Assembly (NCBI GenBank): GCA_964636325.1
Contig: CAZWRV010000068.1
Span: 1-33,834 of the forward strand
Length of the DNA: 33,834 nt
Source: CAZWRV01 sp964636325
GTDB taxonomy: Bacteria; Verrucomicrobiota; Lentisphaeria; Victivallales; GWF2-50-93
Direction of reading: 5' to 3'
Under the pieces are notes generated by a model. That model had not been told where the DNA came from, did no database searches, and worked only from the letters and a program-made list of their open reading frames with translations. A program made the translations under genes and the position numbers. The first letter of the stretch is position 1. Each line of letters starts with the position of its first letter. Positions 5,937 through 12,689 of this stretch are shown one piece after another.

Positions 5937-7469
5937 ATGGGCAGTTATCTGGCTGGAATCGACGCTGGGACGACCGGTGCGCGCTGTGCGATATTCGACC
6001 TTGAAGGGCGGATGATAAGTTCGGCCTACCGCGAATACGGCGCGGAGTATCCGCAGCCCGGCTGGGTCGAGCAGAATCCGGAGAGGATAACTGCGGTCAC
6101 GTTTGAGACATGCCGCGAGGCCGTGTCGCAATCGAAAGTATCGCCGGCGGAGATCGCATCGGTAGGATTTTCCGCGCAGCGCTCCGTCACGATCCCGGTC
6201 GACAAGGACGGAAAGGTCCTGAGGCCGATGATCTCCTGGCAGGACGCGCGCACTTCGTCCCAGGTGGAGGCGATCGCGAAAAAGATTTCGCCTGAAAAGT
6301 TCTATGAGAACAGCGGCCTGCCGCTCGGCACGACCTGGATGCTCACCAAGATCCTGTGGATGAAGGACAACGAGCCGGAGCTGTTCAAGAGGACGGCCAG
6401 GTTCGTTCAGCACCACGATCTTGTGCTCAAGGCGTTCGGCGCCGGCGAGTTCCACACCGACATCTGCGACATGGCGTTCTACGGAACATGGGACGTGAGG
6501 AACGTCCGCTGGAATTCGGACCTCATCCGGCTTTTCGGCCTGGACTGCTCATTGTTCGGAGTGCCGACACGCCCGGGAACCAAGGTGGCGGAAATCTCGG
6601 CCGAGACCTCCGCGAAGTCGGGGTTCGCGAAGGGGATGCCGGTCTGCGTCGGCGCAGGCGACCAGAACTGCGGAGTCCTCGGCATGGGGGCGATCCGACC
6701 CAGGATGGCGACCGTCACCCTCGGAACCGCTGGCCTCGCAATACTCAGCACGGACAGGCCGCTGCCCGGATTCGGCGGAATGATGATCACCAACCATGTC
6801 ATGCCGGGGATCTGGGAGGCGGAAGGCCTATCAAGCGCGGCCGCCGGCGCCTTCAGATGGTTCCGCGACGTCTTCGGAACCCTTGAAATGGAGAAGGAGA
6901 AGACGACGGGGCGCAGCGCATACGAACAGCTTACGGAGATCGCATCCAAGGCCCCCGCCGGAAGCAGAGGACTGATCTTCATGCCGTATCTCGCTACGGC
7001 ATGCACTCCCCACTGGAACCCGGACGCCAGGGCCGCATTGATCGGGATGACCCTCGCCCACGGACGCAGCGAGATCTCCAGGGCCGTGCTCGAAGGCATC
7101 AGCTTCGAAATCAGGGACATGATGCAGGCCTGGCTAGACAAGGGGCTCGACGTCGACGTCCTGAGACTCGGCGGAGGCGCGGCCAAGTCTGACCTCTGGT
7201 GCAGGATACAGGCCGACATCTACGGCAGGCCGGTCCAGATGCTCAAGGTCGGGGAATCGACGGTCCTCGGCGCCGCCATCCTCGGCGGCGTCGGCGCGGG
7301 AGTCTTCAAGGACATCCCGGAGGGCGTCGGGAAAATGGTTCATGTCTCCAGGGAAATCGAGCCGGGCCCGGACAAGACCGCCTACCAGGAGATGTATCAG
7401 GTCTTCAGGAACGCATATGCGGGCCTGTCCGAAAAAGCATTCCAGTCGATCTCGGCGTTTCAGAAATGA
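5937..7469 (+). CDS. FGGY-family carbohydrate kinase (xylulokinase-like)
   Basis: A 510-residue ATP-dependent sugar kinase. Seen in order: the N-terminal phosphate loop DAGTTGAR (9-16), SWQDARTS (100-107), the catalytic Asp242 in GAGDQN, TLGTAG for ATP binding, and RLGGGAAKSDLW in the C-terminal domain. Length is normal for xylulokinase/glycerol kinase. The HVMPGIWEAEG and RWFRDVF stretches also recall autoinducer-2 kinase LsrK, so the substrate could be xylulose or another ketose/polyol. GGAG lies about eight bases before ATG. It is the last gene of the operon and is followed by a hairpin with a short T run. A DeoC-like aldolase directly upstream suggests its product is cleaved. Confidence 0.88.
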   Translation: MGSYLAGIDAGTTGARCAIFDLEGRMISSAYREYGAEYPQPGWVEQNPERITAVTFETCREAVSQSKVSPAEIASVGFSAQRSVTIPVDKDGKVLRPMISWQDARTSSQVEAIAKKISPEKFYENSGLPLGTTWMLTKILWMKDNEPELFKRTARFVQHHDLVLKAFGAGEFHTDICDMAFYGTWDVRNVRWNSDLIRLFGLDCSLFGVPTRPGTKVAEISAETSAKSGFAKGMPVCVGAGDQNCGVLGMGAIRPRMATVTLGTAGLAILSTDRPLPGFGGMMITNHVMPGIWEAEGLSSAAAGAFRWFRDVFGTLEMEKEKTTGRSAYEQLTEIASKAPAGSRGLIFMPYLATACTPHWNPDARAALIGMTLAHGRSEISRAVLEGISFEIRDMMQAWLDKGLDVDVLRLGGGAAKSDLWCRIQADIYGRPVQMLKVGESTVLGAAILGGVGAGVFKDIPEGVGKMVHVSREIEPGPDKTAYQEMYQVFRNAYAGLSEKAFQSISAFQK

Positions 7470-7473
7470 CAGT

Positions 7474-7492
7474 CTGCGAACCTCGCAGTTTT
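7474..7492 (+). terminator. Possible terminator: CTGCGA-N3-TCGCAG hairpin followed by TTTT
   Basis: CTGCGAACCTCGCAG begins five bases after the kinase stop codon and is followed by TTTT. The stem is only 6 bp and the T run is short. The same palindrome occurs where no terminator is expected, so it may be a repeat that happens to serve here. Confidence 0.4.
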
Positions 7493-7538
7493 ATCATCAG
7501 GAAATTCGAAGTAACCCGCTCAATCCTAGGACGGCCAT

Positions 7539-7590
7539 CCTGGGAACGCCGAGCACCAGCTCGTCCTTAATGTCGCCGAAGGCGGTTATC
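7539..7590. repeat. Dispersed module GAGCACCAGCTCGT
   Basis: This noncoding module between converging genes reads CCTGGGAACGCCGAGCACC and continues CAGCTCGTCC, then GTCGCCGAAGGCGG. It resembles the insert in the mosaic repeat at 3922-3965 (same GAGCACCAGCTCGT core and a similar G-C-rich tail). Nothing else is seen in this 149-base gap. Confidence 0.6.
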
Positions 7591-7618
7591 GTTTATTAAG
7601 ATGACAAACTTGGATCCT

Positions 7619-9127
7619 TTACTTCCATTTCCCCGGGACTGGTCCGTACTCGGGATCATGTCCGAAATGGACGAAATGTCTTACGAGCGATCTGGTTGCG
7701 GTGCGCGGCCGGGGATCCACGTGCTCCGGCAGATGGTCGTAGATTCCGTATACTTTCCCCCAATAACGGTCGTGAAGCGAGTCGTAGTCTGGGGAGGGCG
7801 CCGACAGATCGGCGAATAGGCGCGAGTAGAAGAGCAGTTCCTCACGCCAGGCCGACGGTGAAGGAAAAACCGGATACGCACTGCGTTCCTTTCCGGCAAG
7901 CGACTCGAGAAGCTCCGTCATCTCAAGCATCTTCGAGTGATACTCACCCCTGCCGAGATTGATCTCGTCGTAGTGGCCCCAGTCACGGATTACTTCGAAC
8001 AGCGGCAGCCGCGGGACTAGCTTCTTTCCATCAGCTCCGAAGACGGCTTCGAGGAATTCACCGGCAACGGTGTCCGGATCGGCGTCGGGACGGATGAACG
8101 ACTGCGCCGCCATAAAGAGCGTAAGCTGGTTGAGCTTGGGCGTCATCGTGAAGCATATCCCGCCGCTGTATGGGGCGGCGGAGCGTTCTTCGAGCCTGCG
8201 TTTGAAAAGCCGTTTGAAGCGCCAGTGGGGGATCACGGCGTTTTCGCCTTCGGTGAGGCTGAAGTCCCAGCTGTAGACCTTGTGCGTCTTGGCGATTTCA
8301 CGGATCCAGGGCCGAGCGTCCTGTCCCGAGCCTCCCGTCATCAGGTCGCTTCCGGCGCTCTCCGGATTTCCGTCGGGATTGAAGCCCATGTTCACTGCGA
8401 CGGAGGTCGGATCGGGGAATTCCGGCAGGCGGCGCAGGAGATGCCTCATGGATTTTTCGGCGCGGAGCGGCTCGAAGGTCCAGGCCGTGTGCTGGTATGA
8501 CTGTATGAACTCGCCTTTCCATCCCGGAGGCCCCTGGATGTTCCCCCATCCGAAGAAGGGCGGGCCCCAGGTGTTCAGCTCTATTTCCGCCTTGGGCAGA
8601 CGCCTGCGGATAATCTTCGCAATGTCGAGTGAGCGGTCAATGAAGGTCTCGGCCGTGCAGCCGTTGCGCGAGCATGCGCCGGGATCGCCGGGGAAGATGT
8701 CGACGATGTCTATCCCGGGGAGCCGCTCCATCCAGGCGTCCCAAAGGAACTTGATCTCCTCCCATTCGTCCGGTACGCCGGGGCAGAGCGTGAGCCAGTC
8801 GTCGCCGACTGTCGCCAGCGAGCAGAGGAAGAGCGCCTTGACGCCGCGGGAGTGCGCATGGTCGACGACCGCGTTCATCTGGCGGACGAATTCGGCGGTG
8901 TATTCCTGCGTCAGAGCTTTCCGGCAGAAGAGCCGCGGGACAAGCCAGAACTCGAAGACATTGAACCCGCATGAGGCTATGAAGTCTATGCAGCACTTCC
9001 ATTCCTCGTCTGTCCAGCGGTTGGGCAGCCCCGGATAGAACATGTTGGGGTTGTATGAGTTCTGCAGGTGCTCGGCGAAGTTGTTGTAGTAGATCCGCCG
9101 CGAGCCGAATGCGCTGTCGCTGTTCAT
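7619..9127 (-). CDS. Uncharacterised protein, possible TIM-barrel glycoside hydrolase
   Basis: A 502-residue protein with no signal peptide and no motif I can assign with certainty. It begins with RRIYYNNFAEHLQNSYNPN, and shows features typical of barrel hydrolases: NVFEFWLVPRL, a long VKALFLCSLATVGDDW strand region, and IELNTWGPPFFGWGN. It is rich in Trp and aromatic residues, as sugar-binding enzymes often are. The start chosen (ATG at 9127) has GAAGGGAC upstream; the frame stays open to 9172. It is third in a minus-strand set after a GH20-like protein and a cupin, which supports a role in carbohydrate use. Function is an inference from context only. Confidence 0.6.
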   Translation of the reverse strand: MNSDSAFGSRRIYYNNFAEHLQNSYNPNMFYPGLPNRWTDEEWKCCIDFIASCGFNVFEFWLVPRLFCRKALTQEYTAEFVRQMNAVVDHAHSRGVKALFLCSLATVGDDWLTLCPGVPDEWEEIKFLWDAWMERLPGIDIVDIFPGDPGACSRNGCTAETFIDRSLDIAKIIRRRLPKAEIELNTWGPPFFGWGNIQGPPGWKGEFIQSYQHTAWTFEPLRAEKSMRHLLRRLPEFPDPTSVAVNMGFNPDGNPESAGSDLMTGGSGQDARPWIREIAKTHKVYSWDFSLTEGENAVIPHWRFKRLFKRRLEERSAAPYSGGICFTMTPKLNQLTLFMAAQSFIRPDADPDTVAGEFLEAVFGADGKKLVPRLPLFEVIRDWGHYDEINLGRGEYHSKMLEMTELLESLAGKERSAYPVFPSPSAWREELLFYSRLFADLSAPSPDYDSLHDRYWGKVYGIYDHLPEHVDPRPRTATRSLVRHFVHFGHDPEYGPVPGKWK

Positions 9128-9179
9128 GGCAGTTAGTCCCTTCCGGTGCGACTTGGAAAACGTTTTTGTCAAAAGTAGT

Positions 9180-9216
9180 TTGCGCGCGGCGCGCTCAAGC
9201 TACCTGCGCGCCGCAA
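9180..9216. repeat. GC palindromic repeat, imperfect double copy
   Basis: TTGCGCGCGGCGCGCTCAAG is followed after a few bases by CTGCGCGCCGCAAGG, two diverged versions of the TTGCGCGCGCCGCGCGCAA element found at 2818, 31892 and 31951. It lies in the 114-base gap between the cupin gene and the gene downstream of it. No other feature is visible in this gap. Confidence 0.65.
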
Positions 9217-9241
9217 GGGGCCTTTTCCCGGAGGGAAAAAT

Positions 9242-9730
9242 TTAGATCGTTCCGCCCTTGCCTATCTTCTTGTCCTCGAAGAAGTTGTCGTTTAAGCGCG
9301 AAGGCTGAGAGACTTCGAGGACCAGAGCCGGCCCCCCGAGGGCCATGAACGTATGCTTTACGCCGGGCCGCATCACGAAGCTGTCGCCTTCGTCCATCTT
9401 GAACTTCTTCCTGCCTGCGGTCATTTCGACGACGCCTTTGACGATGAAGAACGTCTCATGCTTTAGCTTGTGCCGGTGGCAGGGGCATCTCTGCGACTTG
9501 AAGAGGAAGATGAACTTCCCGCAGTACCCTTCCTCCTCGCTGTTGATCACCAGGTATTCGATTTCGCCGATTCGGTAGAAGTCACCGAGCCCGAAATGCA
9601 GGGCCAGCGGTGCGCCTTCCGGCATGGCCAGCCCCCATGCGGCGATAGCCTTTTTAGCGTCCAAAAGCGCCTTTTTCCTTTCGCCGCCCGATATTTCAAA
9701 GTCCGCCAGGCAGCCGTAGTCCTGCCCCAT
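9242..9730 (-). CDS. Cupin-fold sugar isomerase-like protein (resembles D-lyxose ketol-isomerase)
   Basis: A 162-residue single-cupin protein, probably cytoplasmic. Metal ligands are clear: His85, His87 and Glu92 in CHRHKLKHE, and His126 in PGVKHTF. The segment FGLGDFYRIG and the region after the cupin ending DNFFED recall D-lyxose ketol-isomerases, which convert D-lyxose to D-xylulose using Mn2+. Other cupin sugar isomerases or binding proteins are possible. The start was chosen at 9730 because GGAGGAGG lies six bases upstream; the frame is open to 9826. It sits between the GH20-like gene and the unknown 502-residue gene. If it makes a ketose, the FGGY kinase of the facing operon is a plausible next enzyme. 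Confidence 0.75.
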   Translation of the reverse strand: MGQDYGCLADFEISGGERKKALLDAKKAIAAWGLAMPEGAPLALHFGLGDFYRIGEIEYLVINSEEEGYCGKFIFLFKSQRCPCHRHKLKHETFFIVKGVVEMTAGRKKFKMDEGDSFVMRPGVKHTFMALGGPALVLEVSQPSRLNDNFFEDKKIGKGGTI

Positions 9731-9804
9731 GTTAAGCCTCCTCCGGTTACGTGTTTGGATCAAAAGGTGTATTGGGGAACAAAGTTTTTCATCCTGTTGG
9801 CGGG

Positions 9805-9844
9805 GTTCATGTTTCGGTGAGTTCAACTAGCCTGGAACATGAAC
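9805..9844. repeat. Inverted repeat GTTCATGTT/AACATGAAC between two codirectional genes
   Basis: Perfect 9-bp arms at 9805-9813 and 9836-9844 with a 22-base spacer lie in the 140-base gap between the GH20-like gene and the cupin gene. No T run follows on the minus strand, so a regulator site or attenuating hairpin is as likely as a terminator. Beside it, 9846-9877 holds a weaker TTCAAG...TGAATAG dyad. Confidence 0.45.
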
Positions 9845-9870
9845 AGAATCATTCAAGGGCCGTGAATAGT

Positions 9871-11262
9871 TCAGGCCAGCGCCCTCCATCCCTGCGGATC
9901 GACCTTCTTTGTCCTGGCGTCGAGGCCCTTGAGCTCGAGCTTGATAGGATCGATGCGGGATTCGAGATATTCTTGCATTGATAACTTGGGGACGAGTCCT
10001 GCGAACGCCTTTTTCACCTCGGCGGCGACAGATTCGGCCTCCTTGACGATATTCCTCAAGTTCCTGAGTTCTCCGCATTCGACGAATGAGCCGCGGCGGA
10101 TCGGATATTTTTCTGACAGCGCGAGCTGTTCCTGCAGGTTTTGGATATTCTTCCAGCCGCGCTGGCGGATGGAGGCCAGCTTCTCCATGGAATTCCTGCA
10201 TGCTTCGAATCTCTTCTTTTCGCCTGCGGCCTCCAGGAATTTGACGCAGGTTTCGATCCCGCCTTCCGGCGCCTTTCCGTCGTGGAAGATGATGCCGTGC
10301 TCCACGAGCGAGTCAAGGCAGGCGTCGATCGGTTCGCACTGCACCCTGTGGGTGGAGTAGCGGCTCCACGCGGTTGTGATTACGCCCTTGTAGTTGAAGC
10401 GGCCGGCGATGTCCATCCAGGCAAGGGCGTTCTCCTCGCGGTTCCTGATGACGGGCAGATCCACATTGTGGCCGTCGGCCCCCTTGTATGCCGTTCCGCC
10501 CCAGAGTGTTATCCCGTTCTCATGGAATTTTTTAAGGTAACGTGTGTTGCAGTGATACTGGCAGTTGTCCGGATGACCGCCGTAGCCCCAGGTGAGAAGG
10601 TCGGCCTTCTCCGCGAGCGCTTTGAGAGCCTCGCCGTCCCATTCGCTCATCATGTCGTGCCAGAGTATGGGGCGGATGCCGCGGGCGTTCAGGTTGTCCA
10701 GGATCGGCTCGACATGCTGCAGGTAGAGCTTCGCCTTGCCATGCTTCTCTATGAACTTTTTCGTGTCCGGATGCCTGCCCATCGTCCAGGCCTCGTCGCC
10801 GCCGAGATGGAAATGCTTGAGGCCGGGCATAAGGGCGATGACGTCGTCCACCATCGCCTGGACCAGATCCCGCGCGCCCTTCGCGAGCGCGTTAAGGCCG
10901 AAGCAGTCGTGCGGCAGCTCGCGAAGCTTCCTGTATTTCGCGACGTTGAGCGGCGTCTCCATGTGCCCGAGGCACTGGACAAGCGGTATGAACTCGATGC
11001 CGAGCCCTGCCGCAACCCGGTGGAAGTCGCGGATGTCCTTCGCCGTGTATGCGTAGGGGCTGCGGAATCTTTTGTCGACCGTCCACGGGAAGGTGTCCTC
11101 CCATTCCGCGAGCACGGCGTTGTATCGCGCCGCAGCGATCAGTTCGAGAAGTCCGATCATCCTCTTCGGCGTCGGGGGCAGGCCCTTGAGATCTAGATGG
11201 ACTCCCCTTACGGACACCGCAGGATTCCTTGAACTGAAAAAACGGTCGAACTTGCTGTTCAT
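9871..11262 (-). CDS. Glycoside hydrolase family 20-like protein (beta-N-acetylhexosaminidase type)
   Basis: A 463-residue TIM-barrel enzyme. The GH20 catalytic Asp-Glu pair is visible at Asp156-Glu157 in HFHLGGDEAWT. Upstream are RGVHLDLKGLPP (19-30), EFIPLVQCLGHMETPL (90-105) and downstream ILWHDMMSEWDG and LLTWGYGG, the usual barrel strand ends. GH20 enzymes release terminal N-acetylhexosamines by substrate-assisted catalysis. There is no signal peptide and no N-terminal GH20b domain, so it probably acts in the cytoplasm on imported oligosaccharides or glycosides. The C-terminal 120 residues are helical and charged. AAAGGA lies ten bases before ATG. It is the first gene of a minus-strand set with the cupin and the unknown 502-residue protein. 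Confidence 0.8.
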   Translation of the reverse strand: MNSKFDRFFSSRNPAVSVRGVHLDLKGLPPTPKRMIGLLELIAAARYNAVLAEWEDTFPWTVDKRFRSPYAYTAKDIRDFHRVAAGLGIEFIPLVQCLGHMETPLNVAKYRKLRELPHDCFGLNALAKGARDLVQAMVDDVIALMPGLKHFHLGGDEAWTMGRHPDTKKFIEKHGKAKLYLQHVEPILDNLNARGIRPILWHDMMSEWDGEALKALAEKADLLTWGYGGHPDNCQYHCNTRYLKKFHENGITLWGGTAYKGADGHNVDLPVIRNREENALAWMDIAGRFNYKGVITTAWSRYSTHRVQCEPIDACLDSLVEHGIIFHDGKAPEGGIETCVKFLEAAGEKKRFEACRNSMEKLASIRQRGWKNIQNLQEQLALSEKYPIRRGSFVECGELRNLRNIVKEAESVAAEVKKAFAGLVPKLSMQEYLESRIDPIKLELKGLDARTKKVDPQGWRALA

Positions 11263-11292
11263 CGCCGATAAATCCTTTCTGTTTGAGGCAAT

Positions 11293-11320
11293 ACAATAGC
11301 CCGGAGTTATATTAACGCAA
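11293..11320 (-). promoter_or_regulatory. Candidate promoter of the GH20-like gene
   Basis: On the minus strand TTGCGT (11315-11320) is followed after 16 bases by TATTGT (11293-11298), about 30 bases upstream of the ATG. It is a moderate match to the sigma70 consensus. The rest of the gap from 11321 to 11436 shows no gene. Confidence 0.35.
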
Positions 11321-11436
11321 GAATGGACTGCTGCCGGGTTCGCGTTTTGCGTATGAGGATGGATGATTATCCGCGAAGCCTTTTTGCTAAAATGCAGACA
11401 TCCCTATTCGTGGAAAAAAGGAATAAGGTTCATATT

Positions 11437-11710
11437 TATACTCATTTAGGCTGAAAATTGCGCATTTTGATTGCGGAGATTTTGGAATTTGCTTCGCATT
11501 CTGAGAGACCGCCGATACCGAGGTATCGAAGGTTCTCGAAGGGTGCGGAGCAAAACCAAAAGGCCGCAACCGCCTTGCGGCGAGCATCTTTGGGCCGTAT
11601 TTTTCCGTTCCTTCCTCGGACGACATTCATGTCGCCACTCGGTCGGAACAAAAAAATCCAATCCCAAATCTCGCTCGTCAAAATGTCAATTTTCACGCTA
11701 AATGAGTATA
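11437..11710 (+). mobile_element. MITE-like element, copy 2 (274 bp), best preserved
   Basis: Terminal inverted repeats are TATACTCATTTAGGCTGAA at the left and, as reverse complement, TATACTCATTTAGCGTGAA at the right: 20 of 22 positions agree. TA dinucleotides flank both ends. It is the inverse of copy 1 at 999-1264 and shares a left half with the degenerate copy at 16639-16800. Inside are short palindromes such as CGACATTCATGTCG and GATACCGAGGTATC. It carries no convincing coding sequence, and no transposase is seen in the window. It lies just upstream of the YkgJ-type gene. Confidence 0.85.
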
Positions 11711-11786
11711 TCTGCGTTTGTCAGCCGCCTCTTGAGGGGGGAGGGTAAGGAAATCTGAATATGCTTGAAACAAGGAGTGGAATCTG

Positions 11787-12056
11787 ATGGCGGTCTTCAC
11801 CTGCAGGCCCGGATGCGGCGCGTGCTGCGTAGCGATCTCGATATCGGCTCCGATCCCGGGGATGCCCCGGGGCAAGGCGGCCGGCGCGAGATGCATACAT
11901 CTTTCAAAGGACAACCTCTGCCTGCTATACGGCAGCTCGGAGCGGCCGCCGGTGTGCAACGGCCTCATTCCTTCGGAGGAGATGTGCGGCAGCACCCGCG
12001 AGGAGGCGATGAGCTACCTGCAGAGGCTGGAGGAGCTCACCAAGCCCGATAAGTGA
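11787..12056 (+). CDS. YkgJ-family cysteine cluster protein (putative zinc/iron-chelating)
   Basis: An 89-residue protein of the UPF0153/YkgJ family. It has the conserved Cys series: CRPGCGACC (Cys6, 10, 13, 14), ARCIHLS (Cys36), NLCLLYG (Cys45), RPPVCNGL (Cys57) and EEMCG (Cys67). These are thought to bind zinc or an iron-sulfur cluster; the cellular role of the family is not established. The length is full for the short members. AAGGAG lies about ten bases upstream of ATG. It stands alone between a MITE and a tRNA gene. Confidence 0.88.
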   Translation: MAVFTCRPGCGACCVAISISAPIPGMPRGKAAGARCIHLSKDNLCLLYGSSERPPVCNGLIPSEEMCGSTREEAMSYLQRLEELTKPDK

Positions 12057-12064
12057 TCCCCCGC

Positions 12065-12092
12065 TTGAAAAAATGACGCGGTATTGTATACT
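12065..12092 (+). promoter_or_regulatory. Sigma70-type promoter of tRNA-Arg
   Basis: TTGAAA (12065-12070), 16-base spacer, TATACT (12087-12092), with the mature tRNA 5' end 20 bases downstream. Both hexamers are near consensus and the distance is right for a tRNA promoter. Confidence 0.75.
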
Positions 12093-12112
12093 ACTCATCC
12101 ACTCATACACGC

Positions 12113-12188
12113 GCCCGGGTAGCTCAGGGGATAGAGCAGCAGTTTCCTAAACTGTTGGTCGGAGGTTCGATTCCTCTCCCGGGTGCCA
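12113..12188 (+). tRNA. tRNA-Arg, anticodon CCU (reads AGG)
   Basis: A 76-nt cloverleaf can be folded by hand. The acceptor GCCCGGG pairs with CCCGGGT, the D arm is GCTC/GAGC, the anticodon stem is GCAGT/ACTGT around loop TTCCTAA (anticodon CCT), and the T arm is GGAGG-TTCGATT-CCTCT. A G discriminator and encoded CCA end it. AGG codons are common in the surrounding genes, so this is an ordinary housekeeping tRNA. Downstream DNA is AT-rich, but no integrase or duplicated tRNA end was seen. Confidence 0.95.
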
Positions 12189-12340
12189 TTTCTATATATA
12201 CCTTATAATCAGCATAATATAGCAGATACTTTCCTCTTGAAGCTCCTCCGCTACAGGCTATTTCATGCTAACGGACTGCTAACAAAAATCCATCAGGGAA
12301 ATATGTATAAGCTGTTCTACGCAAGTCCATCTTATTCTAA
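12189..12340. other. AT-rich gap downstream of tRNA-Arg, no gene recognised
   Basis: About 150 bases with much lower GC than the neighbouring genes (for example TATATATACC and CATAATATAG). I see no open frame of note, no tRNA end repeat and no recombinase fragment. Composition alone suggests old foreign or decayed sequence. Confidence 0.4.
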
Positions 12341-12396
12341 CCTGAATTATTCACAAACTTTTTCGCATGCAAAAAAACGTTTGTGAATAATTCAGG
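12341..12396. terminator. Long perfect inverted repeat, possible bidirectional terminator
   Basis: CCTGAATTATTCACAAAC (12341-12358) and its exact reverse complement (12379-12396) are separated by 20 bases, which themselves hold TTTTT and a run of seven A around GCATGC. The whole 56-base segment can fold as one hairpin. It abuts the stop codon of the minus-strand zinc-ribbon gene. A terminator function is plausible but there is no clear T tract after the stem. A tiny mobile repeat is the alternative. Confidence 0.5.
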
Positions 12397-12668
12397 CTAA
12401 GAGGGCGGGCTGCTTGTGAATAGTTTGAGGGAGAGCCCTGCCACAAAGACAAAAGCCGCAATCACAAACAATATGGCGATCGCGAGCAGTATTCTTTTGA
12501 GCCATATCAGGTAGGCTATGCCTCGTGTGTCGAAGTCATACCCGCAACCGGGGCATTTCAACGGATATTCCTCAGGGAAAAAGTCACATTCACCTTTTCA
12601 AGATAAGGGCAGGTGAGAACCTTTCCGCATTTGGGGCATATGGCCTGTTTTTCCTTGATCCAATACAT
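12397..12668 (-). pseudogene. Frameshifted small zinc-ribbon membrane protein
   Basis: Starting at ATG 12668 the frame encodes MYWIKEKQAICPKCGKVLTC and then stops early. In the frame offset by one missing base it continues with FFPEEYPLKCPGCGYDFDT and then IAYLIWLKRILLAIAILF and a further hydrophobic stretch to a stop at 12397. Joined, this is a sensible roughly 90-residue protein: two CxxC knuckles (CPKC, CPGC) forming a zinc ribbon, then one membrane segment. The total length of 272 bases is one short of a multiple of three. The break lies at or near a run of five T on the coding strand (five A at about 12578 on +), so loss of one T would explain it. It begins 21 bases after the URO-D gene. 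A sequencing error is not excluded. Confidence 0.65.
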
Positions 12669-12689
12669 GTTTCCCAATTGCCGCTACAA

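Noticed and set aside
5085..6455. A 456-codon minus-strand open frame across deoC and the kinase
   Set aside because: The two + strand genes over this interval are unmistakable enzymes with catalytic motifs and ribosome binding sites; the opposite frame is a compositional shadow.
12113..12340. Genomic island attachment site at tRNA-Arg
   Set aside because: The downstream DNA is AT-rich, but no duplicated tRNA 3' end, integrase or phage gene was found in the window.
12560..12600. Programmed frameshift in the zinc-ribbon gene at GAA-AAG
   Set aside because: A single A-AAG is weak without a stimulating structure, and the nearby five-T run gives a simpler explanation by loss of one base.
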